Source of the DNA: Rhodoferax sp.
GTDB taxonomy: Bacteria; Pseudomonadota; Gammaproteobacteria; Burkholderiales; Burkholderiaceae_C
NCBI GenBank assembly: GCA_030685025.1
Contig: JAUXWC010000300.1
Location: 1-64,000 of the forward strand
Length of the DNA: 64,000 bases
Direction: 5' to 3'
The position numbers were made by a program, and so were the translations under genes. The first letter of the stretch is position 1. Every line of letters starts with the position of its first letter. The notes under the pieces are model-generated. The model was given only the letters and a program-made list of their open reading frames with translations, searched no databases and was not told the origin of the DNA. This document shows positions 45,782 to 54,076 of the stretch, piece by piece.

Positions 45782-48037
45782 TCAGAAGTCCGCTTGCAAG
45801 GCCAGGTTGACGTTGCGTCCGGGCTGGCTGTAGAAGTCCACACCATCGGGCTTGCGGGCGTCGGCTTGCCGGATGTCGCTCCACAGCCAATACTGCTTGT
45901 CGAACAGGTTGTTCACGCTCGCCGTCAGGCGCAATTTTTGATGCAATTGCCACCAGGCCGACACGTCGGCCCCGGCGTAACCGGCCGGGCGAAACCACGG
46001 GCTGTAGCTGGCGCCACTGAAGTCGTTGACCCGATTCTTGCTGGCCGCACCGCGCAAGCGTGCCTGCGCGCCCCAGCTTCCAGCGTCGCGCGCCAGGCCC
46101 AGACTGAATCGGGTTGGTTCGATGCTGTCAATCGGCTGGCTGGTGGAGGGGTCGGTGCCGGTGGCGTACGCCATGGCGCCATCGAGTCGCCATCCCGGCG
46201 CAAGGTCCCACGCGCCACGGGCTTCCGCGCCACGGACCTTGACTCGTCTCAGATTGCGCGCCATGAAGGTGGTGCCCAACCCGCTGATGCAACTCGGGTC
46301 GCCGGGGCACGCCAGGCGCTCGCTGGAGATGAAGTCCTGGTAGCGGTTGTCGAACACCGAGACCTGCCAACGCAGCGTGGTGCCGCTGGCGCGCAGGCCC
46401 AGCTCAGCACCGACACTGGTTTCGGGCTTGAGATCGGGATTGGGGCTGATACCGTAGCTCTGGGCAGAGTTACGGAAGTTGCCGTTGACCTCCTCGTAGT
46501 TGGGCGCGCGAAATCCACCGGCCACGTGACCCCAGGCTGACAGCCCCGGCGTGAGGCGCCACAGCGCCGCCAACTTGGGGCTGAAAGCGCCATCGTTTTG
46601 TGCCACCGCCTGCCTGCCAATGGAAGTCAGCACCGCTTGGGCGAGCGCATCCACCTTGGGCTGGAGCTTGCGTTGGTCGTAGCGCAGCGCTGGCGTGAGC
46701 GTGAGCTGGCCGCCCGCCAAGCCACTGATCTCGTTCTGGACGAACAGGCCCACGCTGTCGGTTTGACCGATGGCGAAGTCGCGCAGCGGAAAGGTGTCGC
46801 CCGCCAGGCTCTTGGTGGCTGCGGTGGCGTTGTTGAGCCACACACGCGCATCACGCATTTGTTCGGTGCGCACGCGGCTGAGGTCGGCACCCCAGGTCAG
46901 GAAGTGGGCAAGCGTGCCCGTGTCCAGCACTTTCTCGATTTGCACGCCCAGGCCGGCGGACCTTTGCGCGAAGAAAAAATCCTGCTCGATGCGGCAGTGG
47001 TTGGCGCCGCTGGCTACCGCCGAGCAGGAGGCCGAGGTGTTGCTGCGACGCTGCACGTTGAGGTTCTCGGTCTGGCTGTCCTGCTGATGCAGCGTGGCGC
47101 TCAGCCGGTCGTAGACGCCCGTGGCAGCCCGGTGTTCCCAATTCAGGCTGGCCCGGATGCGTCGGCTGTGGTCGTCACCTTGCATCGAACTGACCTTGGG
47201 CAAGGCGCTCGACAGGCGGCGCACGTCGGTGCGGGTGTTCTGCTCGCGGCCCTCCAGCGTGAGGCCGAGTTGGTGCCCCTTGGCCGGGCGCACGATGAGT
47301 TTGGCCAGCAGGCCATGGTCGGTGCTGTCCTGCGGGTTGGCTCGGGTGCGATTGGCCGCGATGCTGTCAACCTCGCCCTGGTTGCGGGTCTCCTGGGCAC
47401 TGAGCCGCGACACGCCAATCAAGCCCTCCACCGCCTCGCCGCGAAAGGCGGCCAGCGCGGTGTTGGACAGGCCCTGGTTGGCGCCAAAGTAGCCAAGCCG
47501 ATAACGGTAGGCGCTGCGCTGACCTGGCGCCAGCAAGTCCGCCGGGTCGAGCGTGAGATAACCCACCACGCCGCCAATGGCGTCCGAGCCGTACAAGCTG
47601 GAAGCCGGGCCACGCACAATCTCCACGCGTTTCATGAAGTCGGCCATGACCGGCAGCGGGCCGGACAAGGTGAAATTGGTCGGGCCGCCGCCGTTGTAGA
47701 AATTGGGCAGGCGCACACCGTCCACCAGTTGGAGCACGCGGTTGTCCTCGATGCCGCGAATGTTGACGCGGGTGGCGCCAAAGCGGCGTGCGTCGCGCGC
47801 CAGCGCCACGTCGGGCTCGTCGCGAAACAGATCGGCTTCGTCGCGCGGGGCGCGCTGGTCCAGCGCCTTGCGGTCCAGGGTGGTGATGGTGGCCGGCACG
47901 CTGGTGGTGTCCGCTTCCACCCGGGTCGCGGTGACGGTAATTTCCTTCAGGCTGGTAGTCTGCATGGGCGTGGTCTGGGCTTGCGCCTGCGCGGCCAAAG
48001 CGAGCGCGATCAAGTGAGCGAGTCGTGTTTTCTTCAT
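45782..48037 (-). CDS. TonB-dependent heme/hemoglobin receptor, HmuR-like
   Basis: The 751-residue outer-membrane protein has a signal peptide (LIALALAAQAQAQ), a plug with RFGATRVNIRGIEDNRVLQL, VDGVRLPN and RVEIVRGPASSLYGSDAIGG, and a barrel ending in the terminal Phe of LALQADF. It carries the heme-receptor FRAP motif (GGFRAPNYEEVNGNF) and NPDL box (NPDLKPETS). The His usually found between these boxes in HemR/HmuR-type receptors is absent, so heme binding may use other residues. The segment VNNLFDKQYWLWSDIRQA is typical of the hemoglobin/heme receptor family. It is two bases upstream of the CobN-like gene. Confidence 0.88.
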   Translation of the reverse strand: MKKTRLAHLIALALAAQAQAQTTPMQTTSLKEITVTATRVEADTTSVPATITTLDRKALDQRAPRDEADLFRDEPDVALARDARRFGATRVNIRGIEDNRVLQLVDGVRLPNFYNGGGPTNFTLSGPLPVMADFMKRVEIVRGPASSLYGSDAIGGVVGYLTLDPADLLAPGQRSAYRYRLGYFGANQGLSNTALAAFRGEAVEGLIGVSRLSAQETRNQGEVDSIAANRTRANPQDSTDHGLLAKLIVRPAKGHQLGLTLEGREQNTRTDVRRLSSALPKVSSMQGDDHSRRIRASLNWEHRAATGVYDRLSATLHQQDSQTENLNVQRRSNTSASCSAVASGANHCRIEQDFFFAQRSAGLGVQIEKVLDTGTLAHFLTWGADLSRVRTEQMRDARVWLNNATAATKSLAGDTFPLRDFAIGQTDSVGLFVQNEISGLAGGQLTLTPALRYDQRKLQPKVDALAQAVLTSIGRQAVAQNDGAFSPKLAALWRLTPGLSAWGHVAGGFRAPNYEEVNGNFRNSAQSYGISPNPDLKPETSVGAELGLRASGTTLRWQVSVFDNRYQDFISSERLACPGDPSCISGLGTTFMARNLRRVKVRGAEARGAWDLAPGWRLDGAMAYATGTDPSTSQPIDSIEPTRFSLGLARDAGSWGAQARLRGAASKNRVNDFSGASYSPWFRPAGYAGADVSAWWQLHQKLRLTASVNNLFDKQYWLWSDIRQADARKPDGVDFYSQPGRNVNLALQADF

Positions 48038-48157
48038 GGTAGGTGCCTGCCGCTCAGAGCGGGTTCAAGGGTTGGCGGCTGGCTCGCGGGCAAAGTGCGC
48101 CCGATGGCTGGCTGAAAAAATGGGCGATTGCTACCTGGCGCGGGTGGGCCTGGTCTT

Positions 48158-48210
48158 TTCGTGCTGCGCACTGCGGTGCGAGCTTGCTTGGGGGCGGCCC
48201 GGCGCGGCGC
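48158..48210 (-). repeat. Family B intergenic repeat, copy 2 (partial)
   Basis: On the minus strand it reads CGCGCCGGGCCGCCCCCAAG, then CTCGCACCGCAGTGCGCAGC and ACGAA. It repeats the next copy at a spacing of 66 bases but lacks the terminal GGTACTCCAGTG. It lies upstream of the HmuR-like gene. Confidence 0.85.
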
Positions 48211-48280
48211 GCACTGGAGTACCTTCGTGCTGCGCACTGCGGTGCGAGCTTGCTTGGGGGCGGCCCGGCGCGGCGCTCAT
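48211..48280 (-). repeat. Family B intergenic repeat, copy 3 (full)
   Basis: On the minus strand it runs ATGAGCGCCGCGCCGGGCC to ACGAAGGTACTCCAGTGC, nearly identical to the feoA-feoB copy. The first bases contain the TGA stop of the DUF2325 gene, as the feoA stop is in the other copy. Together copies 2 and 3 occupy half of the 239-base gap before the HmuR-like gene; the rest shows no clear feature. Confidence 0.87.
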
Positions 48281-49551
48281 GCGCCGAGCCCACCCGGCGA
48301 TGCTGGCTGCAATTCCGCCAAGGCGCGCTTCAAACTTGCGCTGCCTGGGTTCTCGACAAACACGCACTGTTTGCCGGTGCGTTTGCAATGGTCCTTGACG
48401 CGCCAATAGGCGTTGTGGCTGATGCAAGCGGTCTGGCAGATCACCAGGTCGGCGGCGGCCAGGGTGGCGTCGAGCCTGGCGGCGCTCTCCTCCTCGCCGC
48501 CGTCGTGGTGCAAGAAGCGCCCGCCAGTGCCCTCCACGATGTGACGGTACAGCGGCACGCTGGCGGGGCGCCCGCCCACGCACAACACGGCGCGGTCCCC
48601 CAGGCTGGCGGCCAGATCGGGCAGCGTGGCGTGCGGCCCGGCGGGCTCCGGCGCCACGTCGCGCCGCTTGAGTGCTTCGCTCAAGTCCTGCACGCGCCGG
48701 CCCTGGCGCTCGCACTCCTGGCGCGCCTGCAACAACGCACGCTCCAGGGCGTGGATGCGTTCGGCCTGCTGCTGCGTCTGGCGCTCCAGCACCACGCGCC
48801 CCTTGAGGCCGGGCACCGCCGCTTCCAGAGTCTGCAGATCCGCCTTCAGGGCCATCACGCTGGTATCGCGCGCAATCAACTGGGCACGCAAGCGCATCAC
48901 CTGGCTTTGCTGTTCGTCAACGCGGCGCGTCAGTTCCGCCGCCTGGCGGGCGCTGCGCTGCTGGGCCTGGCCGAGTTCGCGCGTGAGCGTGGCGTTCTCG
49001 TCCATCAGCGCCTCGAAGCGTTGCAGGTCAACACGCTGCGCCATGCCCACTTGGTGCTGGCGCATGTGCACCTCGCCCAAGACCTGACGCTCCAGCTCAG
49101 GCGCGCAGCGCGGGTGCGTCAGGGTGGCCCAAAACGCGCCCGCCAGATCGTCGCCACGCGAGGTCTCGCCCCACCAAGCCGACAGCGCTTCGGTGGTTTT
49201 GGCCTTGGCCGATTGCCTGAGCGCCGCCACAAAGCGCCGGTCCAGTTCACCTTGCACCGCTTGCGCCAGCGCCGAGCGCTGCTTGCACTCGGCAATCGCG
49301 CCGCAATGCAGGTCGTAGTCGCCCGCCACGGACTGAACGCGCCACACTTTGCCCACCAGCCGGCGCAAGTGTGCGATGGGCAGGCACACCCCGATCACCG
49401 GGCAATGCGCATGACCGTCGAACTCCCACAGACGTCGCCGGCGCGAACCCCGCCCCGGCGACACGGCGGCGGCTGCGGGCACGCCCACGCTGGCATGGGT
49501 GTCCGCCGGGCTTGCCGACACTTCAAAGGGGCTGGACTCACGGGCGCACAT
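48277..49551 (-). CDS. DUF2325 domain protein with coiled coil
   Basis: The 424-residue protein has a variable N-terminal region (DGHAHCPVIGVCLPIAHLRR), a long coiled coil at about residues 170-300, and a C-terminal DUF2325 domain: AVLCVGGRPASVPLYRHIVE, FLHHDGGEEESAARLDATLA, ADLVICQTACISHNAYWRVK and FVENPGSASL. The conserved Cys and His residues suggest metal or redox sensing, but no function is known. The ATG at 49551 follows GAGGACCTG. It is second in the Fur-controlled hmu-like operon. A relic of a second copy lies at 37617. Confidence 0.82.
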   Translation of the reverse strand: MCARESSPFEVSASPADTHASVGVPAAAAVSPGRGSRRRRLWEFDGHAHCPVIGVCLPIAHLRRLVGKVWRVQSVAGDYDLHCGAIAECKQRSALAQAVQGELDRRFVAALRQSAKAKTTEALSAWWGETSRGDDLAGAFWATLTHPRCAPELERQVLGEVHMRQHQVGMAQRVDLQRFEALMDENATLTRELGQAQQRSARQAAELTRRVDEQQSQVMRLRAQLIARDTSVMALKADLQTLEAAVPGLKGRVVLERQTQQQAERIHALERALLQARQECERQGRRVQDLSEALKRRDVAPEPAGPHATLPDLAASLGDRAVLCVGGRPASVPLYRHIVEGTGGRFLHHDGGEEESAARLDATLAAADLVICQTACISHNAYWRVKDHCKRTGKQCVFVENPGSASLKRALAELQPASPGGLGA

Positions 49552-49564
49552 CAGGTCCTCCGAT

Positions 49565-49843
49565 TCAATGCAAAGGCGCCGTGTCGGCACCGCAGGTCTC
49601 AGGTGTCGCGGCGTGCGCGCGCTCACCCTCCAGCCGCCGCTGGGCATGGTTCAGCAGGCCCTGCAGCTCGTGAAACGCGCCCGGCTCCAGCCGCAGGCTG
49701 ATGTATTGCAGGGTCAAGGTCACGATGCCGCACCCGCAGACGGACACCGAGCCCACCTCACCACGGGCGATCGTCACGGCGGCGCCGTGGTCGCCGTCGT
49801 GGCGGGGTTGTAGCGACACGGATTTACCTTGTTGATGACTCAT
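49565..49843 (-). CDS. Small protein of unknown function heading the hmu-like operon
   Basis: The 92-residue protein begins MSHQQGKSVSLQPRHDGDHG and has a beta-rich core with SVSVCGCGIVTLTLQYISLR, followed by a short helix (FHELQGLLNHAQRR). The CGCG motif could bind metal or heme. I do not recognise a family. It lies 13 bases before the DUF2325 gene and directly after the Fur-box-like site, so it is the first gene of the operon. Confidence 0.65.
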   Translation of the reverse strand: MSHQQGKSVSLQPRHDGDHGAAVTIARGEVGSVSVCGCGIVTLTLQYISLRLEPGAFHELQGLLNHAQRRLEGERAHAATPETCGADTAPLH

Positions 49844-49959
49844 TGCACTCTCCAGCCGAGCGGTCAAGCCAGACCGGCGACCACGATGGTTGATAGGGGA
49901 ATTGGCTGGCGAGAGCTGGCTCGGGACGCTGACTCATGCGTCAGCGCAGAGGTAGTGTA

Positions 49960-49980
49960 ATGCAAATCATTATCATCTAG
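49960..49980 (-). promoter_or_regulatory. Fur-box-like site before the hmu-like operon
   Basis: ATGCAAATCATTATCATCTA (plus strand) holds AATCATTATCAT, close to half of the Fur consensus GATAATGATAATCATTATC. It lies about 120 bases upstream of the start at 49843 and behind the katA stop. Between it and that gene is an inverted repeat GCTGAC-TCATGC-GTCAGC (49928-49945). Confidence 0.78.
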
Positions 49981-50053
49981 AAGCCCACACGCCGACCAGT
50001 GTCATCGCTGGGCAAGTCGGCACGGGACGCGCTCGGCGCCCGGCCATGGCGAT

Positions 50054-51496
50054 CTACCTCGGCGCCGAGATACCCAGCGCCCTGGCCACGCCAGCGCCGT
50101 AGGCTGGATCAGCCTTGGAACAATCCCCGATGTGTCGCAACTGAATGGTCATCGGCGCCGCGCCGATGGAGCGCGCCGTGTTGTCAAACAGCACTTGCTG
50201 CTGCGCCGCGCTCATCAAGCGGAACAGGGCGCCCGGCTGGGAATAGTAGTCTTCATCCTCGCGGTGATCCCAGTGATCGGCGGACCCGGTAATCGGCAGT
50301 GGCGGCTCGCTGTAGTCTGGCTGTTCGGCCCATTCACCCTGGTCGTTGGGCTCATAGCCCAGCGTGCCACCGAAATTTCCGTCGGTGCGCATGGCGCCAT
50401 CGCGGTGGTAGCTGTGCACCGGGCAGCGCGCCGCGTTGACCGGAATCAGATGGTGGTTGACGCCCAACCGGTAGCGCTGTGCATCACCGTAGGCGAACAG
50501 CCGCCCCTGCAACATCTTGTCGGGCGAGAAGCCGATGCCGGGCACGACGTTGGCGGGGTTAAAGGCCGACTGCTCAACTTCGGCGAAGAAGTTCTCCGGG
50601 TTGCGATGGAGTTCCATCACGCCGACTTCCATCAGCGGGTAGTCCCCGTGCGGCCAGACCTTGGTCAGGTCGAAGGGGTTGTAGGGCGTGGTGGCGGCGT
50701 CGGCCTCGGGCATGACCTGCACCATCAGTGTCCATTTCGGGAAGTCACCTTTTTCGATGGCCTCGTACAGGTCGCGCTGGTGGCTCTCGCGGTCCTTGCC
50801 AATGATGGTCTCGGCCTCGGCATCGCTCAGATTCTTGATGCCCTGCTGGCACTTGAAGTGGAACTTGACCCAAAAGCGCTCATTGCGGGCGTTGATGAAG
50901 CTGAACGTGTGGCTGGCAAAGCCATGCATGTGCCGGTAAGTTGCTGGTATGCCGCGATCCGACATGACAATCGTGATCTGGTGCAGAGCCTCGGGCAACG
51001 CGGTCCAGAAGTCCCAATTGTTCTTGGCACTGCGCAGGTTGGTGCGGGGATCGCGCTTGACGGCATGGTTCAGGTCCGGAAACTTCAACGGATCGCGCAG
51101 GAAGAACACCGGCGTGTTGTTGCCCACCATGTCCCAGTTGCCTTCTTCCGTATAGAACTTGAGGGCGAAGCCGCGAATGTCGCGCTCCGCATCAGCCGCC
51201 CCACGCTCGCCGGCCACCGTGGTGAAACGCGCAAACAGCTCAGTCGTCTTGCCCACCTGCGAAAAGATCTTGGCGCGGGTGAACTTGGTGATGTCATGGG
51301 TCACGGTGAAGGTCCCATAGGCGCCGGAGCCCTTGGCATGCATACGCCGCTCGGGGATCACCTCGCGGTCGAAGTGAGCCAGTTTTTCAAGAAACCAGAC
51401 GTCCTGCAGGAGCTGCGGCCCGCGCGGTCCGGCGGTCATCACGTTCTGGTTGTGGGCTACCGGGCAGCCGGCGTTGGTGGTGAGTTTCCTGGTCAT
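50054..51496 (-). CDS. katA: Catalase (small-subunit, clade 3 type)
   Basis: The 480-residue heme enzyme breaks down hydrogen peroxide. The distal His is in [12 protein letters not shown], the distal Asn in [12 protein letters not shown], and the proximal heme-ligand Tyr in [14 protein letters not shown]. Residues [20 protein letters not shown] are also typical. It is a small-subunit catalase with no C-terminal flavodoxin-like domain. The ATG at 51496 follows AAGGAG from a family A repeat; the frame is open through that repeat. Its position beside heme genes fits a need for heme and protection against iron-driven peroxide damage. Confidence 0.95.
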   Translation of the reverse strand: MTRKLTTNAGCPVAHNQNVMTAGPRGPQLLQDVWFLEKLAHFDREVIPERRMHAKGSGAYGTFTVTHDITKFTRAKIFSQVGKTTELFARFTTVAGERGAADAERDIRGFALKFYTEEGNWDMVGNNTPVFFLRDPLKFPDLNHAVKRDPRTNLRSAKNNWDFWTALPEALHQITIVMSDRGIPATYRHMHGFASHTFSFINARNERFWVKFHFKCQQGIKNLSDAEAETIIGKDRESHQRDLYEAIEKGDFPKWTLMVQVMPEADAATTPYNPFDLTKVWPHGDYPLMEVGVMELHRNPENFFAEVEQSAFNPANVVPGIGFSPDKMLQGRLFAYGDAQRYRLGVNHHLIPVNAARCPVHSYHRDGAMRTDGNFGGTLGYEPNDQGEWAEQPDYSEPPLPITGSADHWDHREDEDYYSQPGALFRLMSAAQQQVLFDNTARSIGAAPMTIQLRHIGDCSKADPAYGAGVARALGISAPR

Positions 51497-51500
51497 GCTT

Positions 51501-51570
51501 GGCACTCCTTGATACTTTGCGGGGCTGGCCTTTGGCGCTGTCCTCAACTGATTGTCGGATGGTGGCTGTC
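51501..51570 (-). repeat. Family A leader repeat before katA (copy 7, decayed stem)
   Basis: On the minus strand: CAGCCACCATCCGACAATCA, GTTGAGGACAGCGCCAAAGG, CCAGCCCCGCAAAGTATCAA with GGAG. The flanks match copies 5 and 6, but the GGACAGA/TCTGTCC stem has changed. It supplies the katA ribosome binding site. The further 185 bases to 51755 show no clear gene. Confidence 0.8.
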
Positions 51571-51755
51571 TAAAGTGTCCGGGCATGGCACGCCGCTAAC
51601 CCACTCTGCATCCAGCGCAGACAGTAGACCAATGAATAGGACACATGTTGACGATAGTCAACGGTAATGCTGGCCCGGGTCTGATGACAAGGCCAAGCGG
51701 CACGAGTACGCCTCGGCGCAGGGCCTGCAAGACGGCGCCTTTCGCTGGCGTTCAG

Positions 51756-52205
51756 TCACTTATTTCGGCGCGTCGGCAGGCTCCACAGCCACGCCGCCAC
51801 AACGGCGCAACTGGCCGCCGGAATCCATCGCACCTGCGCGGGCAAAACCCACCACGCGATAGCGGAGCTGATCACCATCATCACCCAAGCCAGTTGTTTG
51901 GCCCGCAGCGGCACGGCGCGGTTGGCGCGCCAGTCATGCACGATGGGCCCGAAGCGCGGATGGTTCAACAGCCAGTGTTCATAGCGCTGGCTGCCACGGG
52001 CGAAGCAGAAAGCCGCCAGCAGCACAAAAGGCGTGGTGGGCAACAGCGGTAACACGATGCCCACCACCCCGGTGGCCAGCGCAACCGCCCCCAGCACCAG
52101 CCACAACACGCGCTGCCAACGTGGCCGAGACGGCGCGGGCTCGGGCGTCAAGACCGTCGAGTCAGAGCGCAAGAGCGGCAATGCCGGCGCGCGCGATCTG
52201 AGCAT
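51756..52205 (-). CDS. YbaN-family (DUF454) inner-membrane protein
   Basis: The protein of about 150 residues has the DUF454 core: VLWLVLGAVALATGVVGIVL, PLLPTTPFVLLAAFCFARGS, HPRFGPIVHDWRANRAVPLR and two C-terminal helices. The function of YbaN is unknown. The start is uncertain: the ATG at 52205 overlaps the preceding gene by 44 bases, while a TTG at 52151 would leave a small gap; the conserved domain begins after either. It probably shares a transcript with the HbpS-like gene. Confidence 0.8.
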   Translation of the reverse strand: MLRSRAPALPLLRSDSTVLTPEPAPSRPRWQRVLWLVLGAVALATGVVGIVLPLLPTTPFVLLAAFCFARGSQRYEHWLLNHPRFGPIVHDWRANRAVPLRAKQLAWVMMVISSAIAWWVLPAQVRWIPAASCAVVAAWLWSLPTRRNK

Positions 52206-52569
52206 CCTCGCTGGACTTGACGCCGCTGACCCCCACTGCACCCAAACACTGGCCGCCCTGCAGGATCGGCACGCCCCCTTCCAGCAAGCCCTTGATCTCG
52301 GGTGCGCTCAGGAACGAGGCACGCCCGCCATTCACCACGTCTTCGTACACTTTGCTCTCGCGCCGGCCCAGCGCGGCGGTGTGCGCCTTGGCCGGCGCAA
52401 TGTGCGCGGAAACGGCGGGAGCGCCATCTAGCCGCTGCAGCCACAGCAAGTGACCACCATCGTCCACAATGGCGATGCTGACCGCCCAGTGGTTCTTGAG
52501 GGCCTCGGCTTCCGCTGCGGCGGCGATCGTCTTGACGTCAGCGAGTTCCAGCACGGGTTTGGTCTTCAT
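52162..52569 (-). CDS. GlcG/HbpS-family heme-binding protein
   Basis: The 135-residue protein matches the GlcG/HbpS (DUF336) fold: AAAAEAEALKNHWAVSIAIV, VDDGGHLLWLQRLDGA, SAHIAPAKAHTAALGRRES, GGVPILQGGQCLGAVGVSG and DAQIARAGIAAL. HbpS of Streptomyces binds heme and senses redox stress; other members bind small ligands, including some cobalamin-related proteins. No signal peptide is seen, so it is probably cytoplasmic here. Its position beside the heme island may be meaningful. Confidence 0.85.
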   Translation of the reverse strand: MKTKPVLELADVKTIAAAAEAEALKNHWAVSIAIVDDGGHLLWLQRLDGAPAVSAHIAPAKAHTAALGRRESKVYEDVVNGGRASFLSAPEIKGLLEGGVPILQGGQCLGAVGVSGVKSSEDAQIARAGIAALAL

Positions 52570-52756
52570 GGGAAATTTGACTCCTGTTTGAACAACCTCC
52601 AAGCATAGTGGCAGCCCGAGGCGTCAGCCACGCCACCCGGGGTCGGAGTGACCTTACAAAAAAGTAAGCATTCCGGAGCGAAACTATTTTGCTGGCCCTT
52701 GATCCAATCTAGAATTCACCCCATCTGCGGTTTGCAGCTACGAAGGAGTATGAGAT

Positions 52757-53458
52757 ATGTCTGATCATGTTCAAACGATCGAGCAAGGCGCTGGCTACGG
52801 TCAGGTCGCGTCGGTCGAGCAACGCAACAAGGTATTGCGCAATACCTACTGGCTGCTGGCCCTGAGCCTGCTGCCCACCGTTCTGGGGGCGTGGCTGGGC
52901 GTGTCCACCGGCATCACCAAGTCGCTGTCGGGTGGCTTGGGCCTGATCGTTTTCCTGGGCGGCGCATTTGGCTTCATCTACGCCATCGAGAAGACCAAGA
53001 ACTCGGCCGCCGGTGTGCCGGTGCTGCTGGGCTTCACCTTCTTCATGGGCCTGATGCTGTCGCGCATGATCGCCATGGTGCTGGGCTTCAAAAATGGCCC
53101 CGATCTGGTGATGACCGCGTTTGGCGGCACCGCGGGCGTGTTCTTCGTCATGGCCAGCCTGGCCAGTGTGATCAAGCGCGATATTTCCGGCATGGGCAAG
53201 TGGCTGTTTGTGGGTGCCGTGGTGCTGATGGTGGGCGCGGTGATCAACGTCTTTGTCGGCTCCAGCGCGGGCATGATGGCGATCTCGATGTTGGCCATTG
53301 GCATCTTCAGCGCCTACATGCTCTACGACCTTAAGCAAATCATCGACGGCGGCGAGACCAACTACATCAGCGCCACCCTGGCGCTGTACCTGGACATCTT
53401 CAACGTGTTCCAGAGCCTGCTGGCGCTGTTGGGGATCTTTGGTGGTGAGCGCGACTGA
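52757..53458 (+). CDS. BAX inhibitor-1/YccA-family membrane protein
   Basis: The 233-residue inner-membrane protein has seven hydrophobic segments (NTYWLLALSLLPTVLGAWLG, LGFTFFMGLMLSRMIAMVLG, VVLMVGAVINVFVGSSAGMM) and the C-terminal signature YDLKQIIDGGETNYISATLA with LYLDIFNVFQSLLALLGIF. Bacterial members such as YccA modulate FtsH proteolysis, and BsYetJ leaks Ca2+. Its GGAGT ribosome binding site lies upstream, and a terminator follows. Confidence 0.92.
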   Translation: MSDHVQTIEQGAGYGQVASVEQRNKVLRNTYWLLALSLLPTVLGAWLGVSTGITKSLSGGLGLIVFLGGAFGFIYAIEKTKNSAAGVPVLLGFTFFMGLMLSRMIAMVLGFKNGPDLVMTAFGGTAGVFFVMASLASVIKRDISGMGKWLFVGAVVLMVGAVINVFVGSSAGMMAISMLAIGIFSAYMLYDLKQIIDGGETNYISATLALYLDIFNVFQSLLALLGIFGGERD

Positions 53459-53484
53459 GTGGACGTGCCCTGCCGTTCCATCAA

Positions 53485-53512
53485 AAAAGGCCCTGCAGGG
53501 GCCTTTTTTTCC
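53485..53512 (+). terminator. Intrinsic terminator after the BAX-inhibitor gene
   Basis: AAAAGGCCCCTGCAGGG-type arms (AAGGCCCTGCAGGGGCCTT) form a tight GC stem followed by seven T residues, about 25 bases after the stop. Confidence 0.85.
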
Positions 53513-53589
53513 TGGTCTTCCAGAGCCCGCTGGCGCCACGGGCTAGCGCTCTCGCTCAACACCAGGCGCCACTTGCCGATAAACAAGCT

Positions 53590-54036
53590 ATGCCCATCTC
53601 GTCTCCCCTGATTGCGCGCCTGCTGCTCGCTGGCGCCGCGCTGCTGCTGACAGCTTGCGACAAAATTCCAGGCATGGGCCCCGACCCGGCCATCGCCCGC
53701 CGCGAAGCCGAGGCCAAGGCCATCGGCGGCGGATGCCGCCATGGCCTGCGCAGCATTGAGGATTGCTACAACCTCAATGAACGCGCCTCCAAATCCGCCA
53801 TCTTCGAAGGCTGGAAGGAGATGGACCAGTACATGCGCGACAACAAGATCGAAGGTGTGCGCGCGGTGGAAGCGCACTCCGAGCCAACCGAGCAGATCAT
53901 CCCGGACGACAAGGCCAAGACCGGCGCCAAGGCCAGCGCCGAGGGCAAGGACAAACCCAGCGCGACCAAACCCAAGTCGCCCGAAAAACCCGCCGATCAA
54001 CCGACCGAAAAGCCGGTCAAAAAGACCGCCCAATGA
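53590..54036 (+). CDS. Putative lipoprotein
   Basis: The 148-residue protein has a lipoprotein signal with lipobox LLTAC near residue 23. A short conserved-looking region has two Cys (GGGCRHGLRSIEDCYNLNER) and SAIFEGWKEMDQYMRDN, and the C-terminal tail is rich in Lys, Pro and Ala. I do not recognise a family. It should be anchored to the outer or inner membrane. Confidence 0.75.
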   Translation: MPISSPLIARLLLAGAALLLTACDKIPGMGPDPAIARREAEAKAIGGGCRHGLRSIEDCYNLNERASKSAIFEGWKEMDQYMRDNKIEGVRAVEAHSEPTEQIIPDDKAKTGAKASAEGKDKPSATKPKSPEKPADQPTEKPVKKTAQ

Positions 54037-54076
54037 GCGGTCACCCGCTACCCAAGTTTCGTCCGAATCGGCACAC

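Noticed and set aside
46598..48115. Long plus-strand open frame (505 codons) opposite the HmuR-like receptor
   Set aside because: It is antisense to a gene with clear receptor motifs and is explained by high GC; no recognisable domain.
48158..48280. Possible protein with tandem peptide repeats
   Set aside because: The repeated peptide is only a translation of two intergenic family B repeats.
48043..49701. Long plus-strand open frame opposite the DUF2325 gene
   Set aside because: The minus strand carries a conserved DUF2325 domain and coiled coil; the plus frame is low in complexity and runs through the repeats.
50132..51667. Long plus-strand open frame opposite katA
   Set aside because: Antisense shadow of an intact catalase; no domain and no ribosome binding site of note.
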